This document shows, piece after piece, positions 34,100 through 46,780 of a stretch of DNA of 64,000 bases (position 1 is the stretch's first letter; every line of letters begins with the position of its first letter). The stretch covers positions 78,687,292-78,751,291 of the forward strand of contig OZ010796.1 of assembly GCA_963932465.1 (NCBI GenBank), in the 5' to 3' direction. A program made the position numbers and the translations under genes. Below the pieces are notes generated by a model, which was not told where the DNA came from, ran no database searches, and was given only the letters and a program-made list of their open reading frames with translations. The DNA is from Maratus speciosus (Eukaryota > Arthropoda > Arachnida > Araneae > Salticidae).

Positions 34100-37000
34100 G
34101 TTCGCAGAAAAAATGTAGGGAGGAGGAAGATTGAACAGATGTGCCTGGAGTTCACTGCCTAGTTTGCCTAACTAAAAGTAAAATTTATAAACATGAAATA
34201 AGCTAAACTATCAATTTTTGCCAGAACGCCTCGTGCAAGAAAGTTTTTGTATAAAAGAAATATAAAAACGTAGCAAGTAAGAAGTATTAAATATTCAACA
34301 TTCATATAAGATCATCTTATTCATATAAGAACATATTCCTATTTTTTTTTTTCTCTCATATTGTATTTTGCTCTTCTGAACACCCCTTACCTCACATTTA
34401 AGATAAATTTTAAATATATGAATGTAAAAACGAAAACAGAATTAAAAATTGATTTCTACAAGTGGTTCAGGAAAAAAGAAGAGCGGGGTGGGGGTGGGGG
34501 GGTGCTTCTCTGACGAAAAATTCTTATTTCTTTTTTTCTCTTAATGTTTAATTGTGTAATCATTTGGAAGAATAAATTTTATTATTTTTTTTTAATATAA
34601 AGAAGAATGTGCTTCATGAAAACTCTCTGAATTATTTGGAAGTGTTACTACATTTTTTAATGTTTATAATATATTTTCCTTCTGTCTTAAAGTATGAAAA
34701 TTAATAATTGTATTAATATAATATATAAATCTAAGCATTATGAAAAAGACCAAATAAAGAAAATATTTCTGATTTCTTCTTATACAGCGTTCTATTTTCC
34801 GATAATAAAAAAGTTTTAATCAGCTCACTGTACAGTAAACCGCAAGACCATTGGAGATTTGCATTGAAAACGCTGACTTCATCTGTTTTCTTTGTCAGTC
34901 AACTTCTGAGACCGTTGACACATTCAAATTTAAACGTTCTTTCAACAGTTAACGTTAACTTCTTTGACGAGATCGAGTCTATTTTATTTCTGAAAATTTC
35001 TGTAATTATGTTATTATAGTGGCTGCACCATTCCATATGTGGAAGTGTAAAATTTGGAAGTATCTTACATTACGGATGGTTGGATGGATATTATTCGTTC
35101 ACATATCTGCTTCTTAGTTCACGTTCTATTTACTTCTGTAATAAATAAGTGATATGAAAACAAAACATGGCAATTATCAAATGTTTTTGAATATATCTAA
35201 TTTTCTGCTTTCTCTTAAAAGTCTAAAGATATTATAATATCAAGTCAACAAAACGTCGCATTTATTTTGAATTTATATTTATACATTTACGTTTATGTAT
35301 GGATTACACTTAACAGATAATATGAAAGGTAAGGAATCGGTTGTATGTATATTTACAAGCATAAAATTTTAGTTTAGAAATGGAACTTTCACTTACGTAG
35401 TGTTATTTATTTATAACTCAAATGATTTGTATTAGAATAATATGCGTTTATCTTATTTGTACCTTTTTTAGATCTAATAAATATTTTTCATTGTTCCATT
35501 ATGTGTATATTTTTATGATCTTCAACTAAATTTATATCATTATCAAGACTAACAAACTGAAAAAAAAAAAAAAAAAAAAAAAAAACATAAAATTTCCGAA
35601 TCTTGTTGTAGAAGAAATACTGTGTTTAGAATATTTTTTTTTATTTACTTTTGAAACTTTGATGTGTATGAATTTAAAGTTTTCATCAATATGTTGAATT
35701 TTTATAACATTTTCTTTCACGGTTAAAACTATATTTTAATCTCGACTGACTTTTAAATTTATTTTTTTGTCCGTTATGAAAAATATGCAATTCACTCTAT
35801 ATTTAATACTGAAAATTATAAAATGATAAAACACCCGTTGTGATTTATTTTTTATATTTTATAATTAGATTTGTACTTTTTTTTGTGCATGTGTGTGTGT
35901 GTGGGGGGGGGGGGGCTGTATTTGGAAAAAACGTTCTTTTATACAAATGTCAACTTGAATACATTTTATAAGTTCCACATGATATTATTTGGTTTGAGAG
36001 TAAATTTATTTGTATTACATATCTTATTTATGTTTTCTAAACTATTTAAATGACAGTTAAAAGAAAAAAAATGTTGTGACTTTATGATATATAAAATCAA
36101 ATCAGTATTAAAAACTTCCAATATTTTAATAGTTAATTGTATTTTGAAAATATTTTTACAGTGATAATTTGATTTCCTCTGAAAAAGTAAATAAATACAT
36201 CATAATTTAATCGATTTATTGCTCAAAATTTTATGTTTATGTTTCCAAAACTTTAGAATTTGAAAACTAATTTTAATATTCATTTTTTTAATTTTTTTTT
36301 CAATATTTATCTTGTTATATATACATGCATATGTGCGTGTGTGTGTATTAAAATAATCATAAACGCATCAGAACGATGTCATCGTGAAATTTTGAATATT
36401 TTATAAATATATTTTTTTTTCCAATGGAAATTAAACCATTCTTTTAAAAAATTCGAAATTAACATTAAACTGCATGACATTTTTTTCTTTTTAATAATGA
36501 AAAACTTGTGAAAACTTGTTTAGAATACAAAAACTACATTTAGATGTATTTTATGTGTTCCGTATCAATAACATATTTAAATTTGAAGTCACAAAGCCAT
36601 TTTGAAAATACAGCAAGAACCAAAATCGATGTACTTCAATGAATATGATCTTTAAAGAGTAAATAAATAATATTGAGTAACATCATAAGTAGAACATTAA
36701 TATAGTATGGAACCAAAAAAAAAATGTGTGTGTGGAGGGTGGAGATGTGTATAGGTTAGACCAATGACTCATGACAGCCAAATATTTTTTTTAAGGAATT
36801 TTCCTTTTTGGAATAAAATGTGAGATTTAACTCGTAACTTTTTTTCCTTCCTTACTCTTTCTGTTTTCTAATCTTGTCTGTTTAAGTATGCTTATACAAC
36901 ATGTAAAATATAGGTTGCTGAAGAAAATTTAATATATTTTGACATTTTTCAATTTTTTATTTTACTGTTTTCTATTCTTTCTTTTTTCTTTAATAAAGAG

Positions 37001-39440
37001 TCTTCATAACACCAACTGATTTTTATAGATGCTAATATTTGAACGAAAATGTAAAATATTTCGAGAAAGAAAAGAGCTTTTATTTTATTTTATTTTATTT
37101 TATTGTTGTTTAACTATTCTATTTAAATGTAAAACAAATTCGAAGCACACTTCAAGGAAAGAAACTAATACTTTTTACTAAGAAAACTGAATGATATAAG
37201 ATATTTATTGTATATCAATATTAATTTTGATGGTTTTTTTACGGTTCTTCATAACAAATTAAGCAGAAGTGTTTTTCTATAACAGTTTTCCATGAAAGCA
37301 AAATGAAATGAGCATTAAAATAGAAATATAATAATTTAATACATGATTTGCAATAAAATATCTCTTCAATATTGGAAAAGGTGATCAATTTCATAAAATT
37401 AAGTGATGTAAGTAAGTATAATTAAATTATGCATAGCAATAAAAAAGCCTACATATGTAAATATACAGATCCAAATGGACATTCATGAATTAATATTTTT
37501 CATTTTCTGAAACACTGATTTAATTGCTGTTTTTTTTTTATATATATATATTTTAGATTTATAATTTGAAATTTTATCTTCCAAGTTTCGTAAAAATGTT
37601 TTTTCCAGTTCAGAAATAATTGTTTCATTAAATATATATATAATTATCAGTATTTAATTTAATGTTTCACAGAGAAACAACTATTAAACTGAAAATTCGA
37701 TTGAATTAAAGCAAAAAGGTTGATAAATAAAAAAACTAACTTTCTATAAAGAATGAAAAACGAAAAAACTCTACGACTGGTTAACTCTGAAACCTCAAAT
37801 ATAAATTTCATTGTTTGCATTCGAATATGTGTTGTAGATTAATAAGAGTTGACTGTATGCATTTTAGAGCATTTAAATGAAATGATACATTTTGTGATTC
37901 TGAGATTTTTGCTGAAATTGAAGTGTTTGTTTACATTTAATGAGCGGTTATTCTGTTATGAATGTATTGCTTTATTTTATTTTATTAATTTGCTTTGCAT
38001 TGGAGTTCTCTGCTATAATTTAATGTATATTTTACACGTTGAATGAGATTTTTATATCATTTCAAATATAAAATTTTAAATTAAATTGGATTTTCAATTA
38101 AGCATTGGAAACAAGAAGCTCGGGCATTTTTCTTTCTTTTTTTTTGGGGGGGGAGGGGGGATGCAAACTGTTTCAAGAAACTATTATGTTATGCTCATAA
38201 CTGTTTTAAGGATTACGCAGTGAAGCCATCTGTGATGAGAGCCGCAGATAATTATTTTTAAAGAACTAATGATACCAATCATGTGGATAAGAAATGGCTT
38301 TTGCGACTGCCACTCCATGTGTGATCACAAACACCGTGTGGGGAGCAGAAATGAAGGATATTCATAATGAAGGATTTCTGTTTCCAGTGATATTTACTAC
38401 ATTCTTTATCGTTTAAAAAGTGACAAATAGACATGCTGTCCATCCAGAATCCTGCATACTGTTCGCCTTAGCCGCCGATGTGCGGTTGTGAAATATTTCA
38501 GTATTTCTTAGCAATAAAAACGAAGGGAGATAAAAAACAGTAAGAGTTTCATACTCAATTTTCTTTTAATGTTGGGATCTCATATACTGCAAATTTCGGG
38601 GAATGTAGTGTTATATTTTATTTAACAAGAAATAAAAATGCAAAATATGCTGAATCCAATTCACTGGAAATATTTTATTTAAATGGAAAAAATTGCACAA
38701 CAAAGCAGGGATGGGATCCTTTCTGAAGGAGTGAATCATTTTTTATAAATGGGAATAATCTGTTATCATAAAGCAGAGCTGATTGCAGCATGGGCAAACT
38801 GGGCTGTTTCTATGGGTCTTTAGCTTTACGAGTCCCTAAATTTGATGTGAATTTTCCATAAAGCTGATATTTTAAAATTGTTTTGATCTTATACTTATTT
38901 TAATAAACATTTTGTACTTTTAGAACATGATAAGTTAAAGAAAGGGATATATTTATCCAAATATGTATTTGACAGCATCGAAGAGGCATAAATTATTTTT
39001 TTCTGAGAGTATATGAATTGTGGAGGGAGGGGTCAAATGAATACTAGGTCTTTAGACTAGAATTAATTTGAAATTCTCACTAAAAGTAATAAATGTTTTT
39101 GATGCCGTAGGACACATATATATATATATCACATAAATACATATTTTGGTGAATATATATAAACATATATTATCCTATTCTAAAACTAAAAATACTGGTT
39201 ACAATCATCATAAGGTCAAAACTGATTTAAAATATCAGCTTTATGAAAATTTCATACCCAATTTGGGATACCCTAAAATCAGTGGGCAGAGAAAAATCCC
39301 AGTTTTCCCACGCTCTGCTTTATGCTTATCAGCTCCGCTTTATGGTAACAAATTATTCCCATTTGAAAAAATGTATTCAATGTGGTCAAACATGGCTGAG
39401 TATATGGCTTTGAAAGAAAAGTGGTCAAAGATGGCTTCAT
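34100..39440. other. Interior of the CACTG-ended element, no gene recognised
   Basis: Short frames here (up to 99 codons at 39146-39445) have AT-driven composition and no family signature. A less AT-biased stretch at about 34840-34990 has no supported exon. Microsatellite-like TA runs occur near 37540, 37636 and 39115. Confidence 0.45.
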
Positions 39441-39469
39441 ATTAGCAAGGGAAAAAAAAAAGATGGTCG

Positions 39470-39698
39470 CAATTAAGACATTTGAAATGTCTGAAATTCA
39501 GACGTAAGAAGTGTCTGAAAAATTTAAGATATTTTAAAACGTCTTAAAATCGAACACTCTTGTTTCAGACACTTAAGTGTCTGAAATTCAGACGCAAGAA
39601 GTGTCTGAAAATTTTAAGACATTTTAAAACGTCTGAAAATTGAACACTGCTTTTCAGACACTTAAATGTCTGAATTTCAGACATTTCTGTTTACAGTG
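39470..39698 (-). repeat. Right subterminal GTCTGAA palindrome cluster
   Basis: Two ~108-bp subrepeats, each containing cagacgtaagaagtgtctg or cagacgcaagaagtgtctg plus aagacattttaaaacgtctg-type text, precede the right CACTG end. Inverted, they mirror the left cluster at 33560-33780. Confidence 0.75.
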
Positions 39699-39722
39699 TA
39701 CGTAAAGCAGGCAAGTTGTAAG

Positions 39723-39945
39723 AAAGATTTTAACACGTTAAATAAAACTAACAATGTATTTTAAAAATATATCGTCAATTAAAAATGAAAGAAACATCCT
39801 TCAAGAAGAGCATACAGGAAATAGAAGGCAAAAATTTTAATTTTTCTTGGAGAAATTTGAAAAATATGGATGCATTCTAAGCCCATAGGTTTAGCATTGA
39901 GAGGGGAATTTGCTGTCTGACTGATAAAGAGCCTTAACGTTTCTA
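39723..39945 (-). repeat. Right outer arm of the large inverted pair
   Basis: Reverse-complement partner of 33353-33540 (ggatgcattctaagccc, gaagagcatacagga, gactgataaagagcc). It continues slightly closer to the CACTG end than the left arm does. Confidence 0.75.
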
Positions 39946-40169
39946 AATATGATTTCTCTGCGACTTCTCAGGGAATGGAACATTTCTGAATAAGATATTA
40001 AGCTTTCTGAGCACATTTCGAGAACAATATTATGATTTTCCCATCCAAGTGTAACGGTTTAAGAAATTATTAATAACATTTCCAAGTATGTTACTAATAT
40101 TTTCCGAAGAAGTCACTATTATTTCTTACTTTATGCTATTAGTATTCCTGATACCAGAAATACAATACC

Positions 40170-43100
40170 TAGAATGTATTCTAGGTCTGTACATATGTAA
40201 CATTATTCTGGAGCTATGAAAAGATATTGGATCCTCCTTGGCCTGAATCTATCATCAATGTTTTGTTTCTTAAATTTTTCTTGCAAAACAGACGATGTGT
40301 CTTGTCTGGTAATGATTCTATGATTCTCTTTTCTAAGAAAAACAATTGCTACATTTTATCTACTAACAACTAATTCAACATTTCCAAATATTGTAGGTTA
40401 GAATTTAATCCTTCTATATTCAGGACCACATTAATCCCTTAATTTAGTAGAAACACGAGTGTTGTTTTGAAGGCCCCCTTTCAATTGACAATTTTTTTCT
40501 TTTTTTTTTTTGCATACATGGAAAATCACCAATGCTACTAATATTATTTCCCACAGGGCTTAGCAAAGTTCATTTATGCTGTACTAAACAGCTTTTTTAT
40601 ACTCAGATGCAATGCATTTAGTACATATAGTTATTGTACTCTCAACTAAACTGCAAATCCCCGCTACACATTACAGGACGTAAATAACCAACTAAAAAAA
40701 TGTTGTACTTTTCAATGTGAAAAAAAGTGTCCATGTGTTTCCTGGTGCTTCTAGCGTAGTAAAATACGTTTGAAATGCTTTTCACACGCATCGCTTTTTG
40801 AAACACATTCAAGGCATATGTTTATATACACCTTCAAAACATCACATTATACATTTTGGATTGCATTTAGAGCAGATAACATGATGCATATGAATAGGGA
40901 GGCATATTTTCAGCAGGGATTCAGAGATATTAAGGTATTTTACCCCTCATTTAAAAATTTACCTACCTTCGCACCTTTATACTGCTTTTCCATTCTGGGT
41001 TTTTACCTTTTTAGGCTCCTATGCCCTATCTTTCCCTAAATTTCTCTTTCATTTGAACAATTTGTCTAATATTTAGCAGACTGTTGCCCCCACCACCATG
41101 TGGCACTGTTTTTACAATGCACATAGTGTTTCTTAGTTTTATTTATTTATTTTTTTTTTTGTCTTCTAATTATCTGATTTTTTATGCAACTTTCAACTTT
41201 GTACGTATAATTATTTTCTCCACTACTTCATTTTAGTTCCCATCTTTTCTAGTAGAGAGCACTCTTTCTTCCCTTTTTATTATACTAATAGTATCTGACA
41301 TACTTTTGCTAGTTCTACATCAATGAAAATGCGTAATTTCCAACTCTTCATTTTAGTTTTTATCTTCCCTGCTAGAGGGCGCTCTCTTTCTTGAGCTAAA
41401 AAAAAGATATCACAGTTGGTTCTTAGGACATACAGTAAACATTATCTAAATTTATCACCCAATTTTAACATGTTTACTCTGTGTTCTAAAAACCACCTGC
41501 AATGTCAAATGTAAAGAAAAAAAAAATGAAATTTCTTGATCTGCAGTAAATTTTATTATTAATCTTTTCAGATCTGTTGTGCATTCTAATGTCATAATAT
41601 ATACACTAATTATAAACTAATTAAAAGTTTCTCCCTTACCTAACTTATTGTGCACAATAATAATAAAAAAATGTATTCTAGTTGCTCCTGCCAATAAATA
41701 TAATCTACAATGATGAATATTCAATTAAATTTACATAAAACAAAAATTGTTTATTCATGTAGTCCTTATATAGTTTTTCATTCTCTCAAGTTGCCATAAA
41801 AATTTTGTTAATTAAAAAGAGTCCAATACACTAAAACAAATTCAATGAATCATTGATGTCACATGATTCTTTAAATGTTAAAAACTTAAAAATCAAATGA
41901 TATTATTAAACATTAATTTCATTCTCCACATTCAAAATCTACTTTGCACTTTGAAATCAGAGCTGTATTTGAATAAGCACCAACTTCGTGGGGGTGATGG
42001 ATTAAATCTGACAAACTTCCATTATTGATTTTTAAATGTTATTTTTGTCTTAATTAATCAGTGATTAAATTCAGACAAAAATTATTTAAACTAGTAGTTC
42101 CTATTATGTTCAACTGCCTATTTTGCTCCGTGAAGTCAGTACTTATGTGTGCTAGTTTTAATGTCCAGGTCAAAGTATGTTTGACCATCTGTTGTCAAAA
42201 TTAATTTTGATTAGAAAAAAAAATTAAAGTTTAAATTTAGTACAACATTTAGAGTGTTTGCAAATACTTTACCCAGCAGTGCATTATACTTTAATTTTCA
42301 TTTTTTTTTTCTTTAATTTTAATTTTTTTTTTAAACAGTACTTTTTATAATAAGCAATTGTAATAAGAATCAAAATATTTTTATTAATCTAATTACATAT
42401 CCACTTTTATATAAAAAGTGAAGGAATCTAAATCACATCAGATGAAAGAAATATTTAAACAATTTTATTTAGAACTTAAAACAAGATTACAAGTGTCTTG
42501 TATTAAGCTAAAATGATTTCATAGTTTATTCTGATGATATTAAACTTTTAATAATTTTCCTGCTGATGAAGAGTTAGTACAACCAGTCATTAGGAGCATT
42601 ATGAAATTTACAAGATCAAACTGAATATTTTCCAATTTTTTATTACTGCCCACCAAATATCATAATGTATCATTTCATTTTAAAAAAATAATAAAATTTA
42701 TGAAATGTATATGACTGTATGAAATCGCATTACATAAGTAAAAAATATTCCATTTATATTTTACTAAAATATTACTTTTATTAATTATGATATATATACA
42801 TAATATGATTGAGTAGTTGCGAAATGTTTATAGACTCCAAATCTTCTTAAACCAATTAACTTTTATTCTTCAAAAATAAAAGCAAAAGAATATATGCGTA
42901 TTTCACTGATTTTTATTAAAATTCCTCTCTTTAATAGATCTCTTTTCAAAGATCGTTTTTTACTACAAAAAGAATTTAATATATACAATAAAATCATGAA
43001 AAATGCAGATCTGTAATTGTATAAGAGCTTGTACTTTAATCTCTGGATTCAATAGTATTTTATACATGATTAATGCCATTTTACTCTTTTACATTACATT

Positions 43101-46030
43101 ATACTTCCAATAATAACATGTTTAAGGCTGCCACTGATCTCAGAAAATAAGTCCTTAGCAAATGAGATGTTTTCAATGATAAAGATGTTTAAAACATAAT
43201 TTGTATGTAGTAGAGAAAATTTATCTTTTTTAATAAATGATAAAAACAAAAAGCATAACAATCTAAAAGTATTGTGACAATTTAAAAAGATTTTATGTTG
43301 CAATTTGGTAATTACAACAAAAACTCGCTTTAAAACAATAATTTTATTACTTTTACATGAAATTCAGTGAAAGTAAAAAGGAAAAAGTTACTTATTTCAA
43401 AATTTAAAAACTTCATTTGACACATTTAAAACAACTCATTTTTTTTTAGATTTTTATTTTAATATTAAAACTTAAAAGAACATTAAAATTTTTATAATTA
43501 TCTTACTTACTTTATTAATACTTCATCAAAAAAAAACATGTACTTTTCCCAATAATTTAAGATTTTTTTTTTTTATGCATTAAAGAAATCATTTATTTCC
43601 TTTAATTTCTAGAAGAGAAAAACAGTAAAAATAATTTTATTAGACTGTTTACATGTGTTGGCTATTAGATCCATTACCAAAACAAATTAGTAATGAATAA
43701 TAATAGCTGGGATAGAGCAGAAACCCATAAACAGTCTAATAAATTTATGTTTACTGTTTAAGTTCTCCTCTTACACCTTTTAGCTATTAAAATAAATATA
43801 TTATAACGCAGTTTTAATTTGTTATATAAAGAAATCATTATAAAATATTAAATTGAAAAGCCAGCAAAAATAGTCACCATTAAAATCCACAAATGTTGAA
43901 TTCTATATATTTATGTAGTGAAGATTTGTAAATGTAAAGTAAAAAAATGCAAAAAAGTAGAAGCATCAATGCAATTTTTAACCAAAAAATAGAAATATCT
44001 TTTTAAACAAAGCAATAAATTTTAATTTGTAATCAATGAGAGGAAAATCACATTACTTTTAAATAGGGGAGGGAGATGGATGGAATTAAAATTGTAATTA
44101 ATTCTTCACTGAAGTTTCTATCTGTAATCTGATTTTGTATTATGCACTATTAATTAACCCTGAGTATAAATTTAGTTAACAATGAAGTATCAGTTTTTTT
44201 ATCTGACATTTTTTATGTTACATTTTATAAGTTCAAAACCTGTATCTAGGTACAAAATTTAAGATATAGTAAACAACAGAGCATTTTTAGCCATCCGCCT
44301 TTTTTTTTATTACTTAAGCTATGAATGGAAAGAAATCTTTATAAAATAAGAAATTGAGAAGCAGCATAAAACAACAGCAATACATAACAAATAAAATTAT
44401 TTGTTTACTTAAATAAAATATTTATTAAAATCAAAAATTGTACAATAAGGTTTAATTTTATATATGTATGTATATATATAATTATGTCAATAATATACAA
44501 ACAATGCAAGGCACTCCATGTTCCATTTTTAAGAGAATCTTCCTTGTATTTTTGACACTTTATATTGCTGCTATCTAAAAGGAAAAACATTAAAGTAACT
44601 AATAGACAAATTATTCTATATGACAGGGAATATGCAAATAATAGTTAGGATCTAAAATACAAATAAAACATTTATTATTTTAGATAAAACTGAAATCATA
44701 ATTATTTCAATAATCTTTTGATATTTACTTCTTTAGTTTCTATTGTTTTTTAGATATTCAATGTGTAAATTGCGATATATGATCATGTTACATTTAATTT
44801 TATCTTGTAATAGGTATTTTTACTCTATCACCGATTTCTTAAGTTAAAAATTACAAATCAATTTATGATTTGGACAAAATTTGTGAAACGCTACAAAAGA
44901 ATGTCCCATATAGGGTGTAAGAAAAAAAAATCTTTAAAAATTAAAATCAGATTTTTATTTATTTAAAATGGATTTATGTAGCTTTCCTTTATCAATGTAT
45001 AGTATGGCAAATAAGAGATATCGGTTTTCCTTTCAGTACAACTAAACACTTAGTAAACTAGTTAGATGATATTAAGGACCATTATTTACTTTTTTAGACT
45101 TTGCATGCAAATAATAAATCTATATTTAGTATAAATAGAAATAATAAAAATCACAAAAAATAAACTTCTTTAGTTAGCAATATAAATAACAAATCAAGAA
45201 AATATAACTACTCCTTTTGCATATACTTTACAAAATTACTGTAGTTCCATAAATCTCAATTTTACACATGTATATGTGTATAACCAAAATCTCTTAATTC
45301 ATAGATACAATGTAAATAAATAATTTGAAGAATGAATACTCATACCCATAATTACCCCCATTAACGTCTAAAAATATTAAATATCAGTATTATTACCCAT
45401 TTATTGGTCTATGTTTGCAGTTAGTACTTGTGCAGATTTTCATTCTGTCATTCTCCTTTAGCTCCAATTAATTGGTAGATAATTATTTATAAGTGTAGCA
45501 TGGGAAAATAAGAGAATTATTCTTTTCTTTTTTTAATATATAGAGAAAAGTATTATATATGTTATGTTTATTTTATGTAAAGAGTGAATTAATTGATCAT
45601 TAAAAGAAAATTTTGGTACTTCTTTGTTATAGAGGCCACTACAATTAAGATTATGCCAAGATTGCAATCAATTTTGTCAAGGTCATAGCCAAGCTCTGAA
45701 ACGCAGATGTATAATAGAGATGTAGTAACAAATATCATAGCATTAAATATATATTTTATGTTATTAAGATTATATTTTATTGTTTTACAACAAATTCATA
45801 ACACTTTCATAACGCTTTAGAAGAATAACAATTTTTTTCATATAATGGCTAGCATTTATAGGTCATAGATCTTTCAGCCAATTTTTTTTTTTTAATTCTC
45901 TGCATATAAATTCTGTAAAATATGATTCAGGTATTCAAGTGAGCTGTGATTTTTATTGCCCTATTTAGCATAACAGCAAATTATCACTTTATGTAAAAAC
46001 ACTCATTGTCTTATCAACAAAATTGCAATA
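40170..46030. other. Long AT-rich stretch without recognised genes
   Basis: No frame with splice borders or family motifs. Minor features are a ~115-bp repeat near 41220-41395 (cattttagttcccatctttt and cattttagtttttatcttcc, each before a tagaggg/gagagc box) and the hairpin at 43621-43759. The frame at 40770-41039 has no supporting evidence. Confidence 0.5.
43621..43759. repeat. Hairpin/MITE-like inverted repeat
   Basis: aacagtaaaaataattttat plus tagactgttta returns inverted as taaacagtctaataaattta plus tgtttactgttt, ~33 bp arms around a ~70-bp loop. No clear target duplication. Confidence 0.65.
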
Positions 46031-46034
46031 TAAT

Positions 46035-46545
46035 TCATTGCAAATAGAGGCGTCTTAAATTCAGACACATATGTGACTGAAAAAGTATTTCAGACACTTA
46101 AGTGTCTGAATATGAAATTTCAGACATCATAGATGTCTAAATTTAAGACACGTAAATGTCTTACTGTGATCATGGTATGGATGAACTAAATAAAGTGTCT
46201 TAAAAATGATAATACGTCTGAAATTAAGACATTTAGAAATCAGACACCTAAGTGTCTGAATGTAATACAATTGTATCATATGTATGATGACTGTATATAC
46301 AATTGCAATATAAATGTAAGCAGAATTAGAAAACGCTTTCGAATGGTTGAAAGACGTTTAAAATTCCATGCATTAAATTTGGTATTACTTTATAAAACAA
46401 GCGACGTGATTAGACCATGGGGCGTTTGTCAAAATTGCAATACTAGTTCGTTTACTAAGTTTTGGAACTAAGTTATTTTTAGTGCAATAAAGTAATTAAC
46501 GAATTGCCTTTCACAAAATATAAAGTTCTCCAAATAATTGTATTA
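46035..46545 (+). mobile_element. Second copy of the GTCTGAA element left end
   Basis: Matches 33547-34060 in the same orientation over ~510 bp, starting attgcaaatagaggcgtc (the CACTG end has decayed to CATTG). Homology stops where both read ttctycaaa. It has no partner right end. Confidence 0.75.
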
Positions 46546-46556
46546 AAATAACGTAC

Positions 46557-46780
46557 ACTGTAAAAAATTTTCGTAAAATTTCAGTAGATGTACCGTAAAT
46601 TTTACGGTACTTGTACCGTATTCACTCTTTACGGTATGAGTACCGTATTTCTAAGGTATATTAGGCGTAAAAAAACAGTACATGTGCCATTTCGATTATA
46701 GACGGTATTTATACCGTAAAAGGGTTGTTTTTCAGTAAAAACTCAGTATTTATACCGTAAAATAATTATTTTGCAGTAAG
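46557..46780 (+). mobile_element. CACTGTAAAAA element rich in TACGGTA palindromes
   Basis: Preceded by TA, it begins CACTGTAAAAAATTTTC and then carries accgtaaattttacggt, acggtacttgtaccgt, acggtatgagtaccgt and acggtatttataccgt. The first nine bases match the right end of the 6.15-kb element, but the internal palindrome differs. The right end is unclear, near gcagtaaggcc at about 46775. Confidence 0.55.

Larger units (their letters stand above)
33545..39698. mobile_element. 6.15-kb element with CACTG ends and GTCTGAA subterminal repeats
   Basis: Left end CACTGCAAATAGAGG and right end (inverted) CACTGTAAACAGAAATG share CACTG.AAA.AGA and are followed by gtcttaaattcagacac or gtctgaaattcagac. TA lies outside both (33543-33544, 39699-39700). 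Both end zones are crowded with the palindromic words cagacacttaagtgtctg and tcagac. The interior (34.1-39.4 kb) is AT-rich with poly-T, (TATATA) and poly-G tracts and no recognisable transposase. It may be one large non-autonomous element, or two MITE-like ends flanking unrelated DNA. Confidence 0.55.

Noticed and set aside
39146..39445. 99-codon plus frame
   Set aside because: Single open frame without motif, splice context or paralogue; it ends just before the GTCTGAA cluster and looks fortuitous.
33545..39698. Regular GTCTGAA palindromes as a CRISPR-like array
   Set aside because: Spacing is irregular, spacers are not unique, and the setting is a eukaryotic transposon end.
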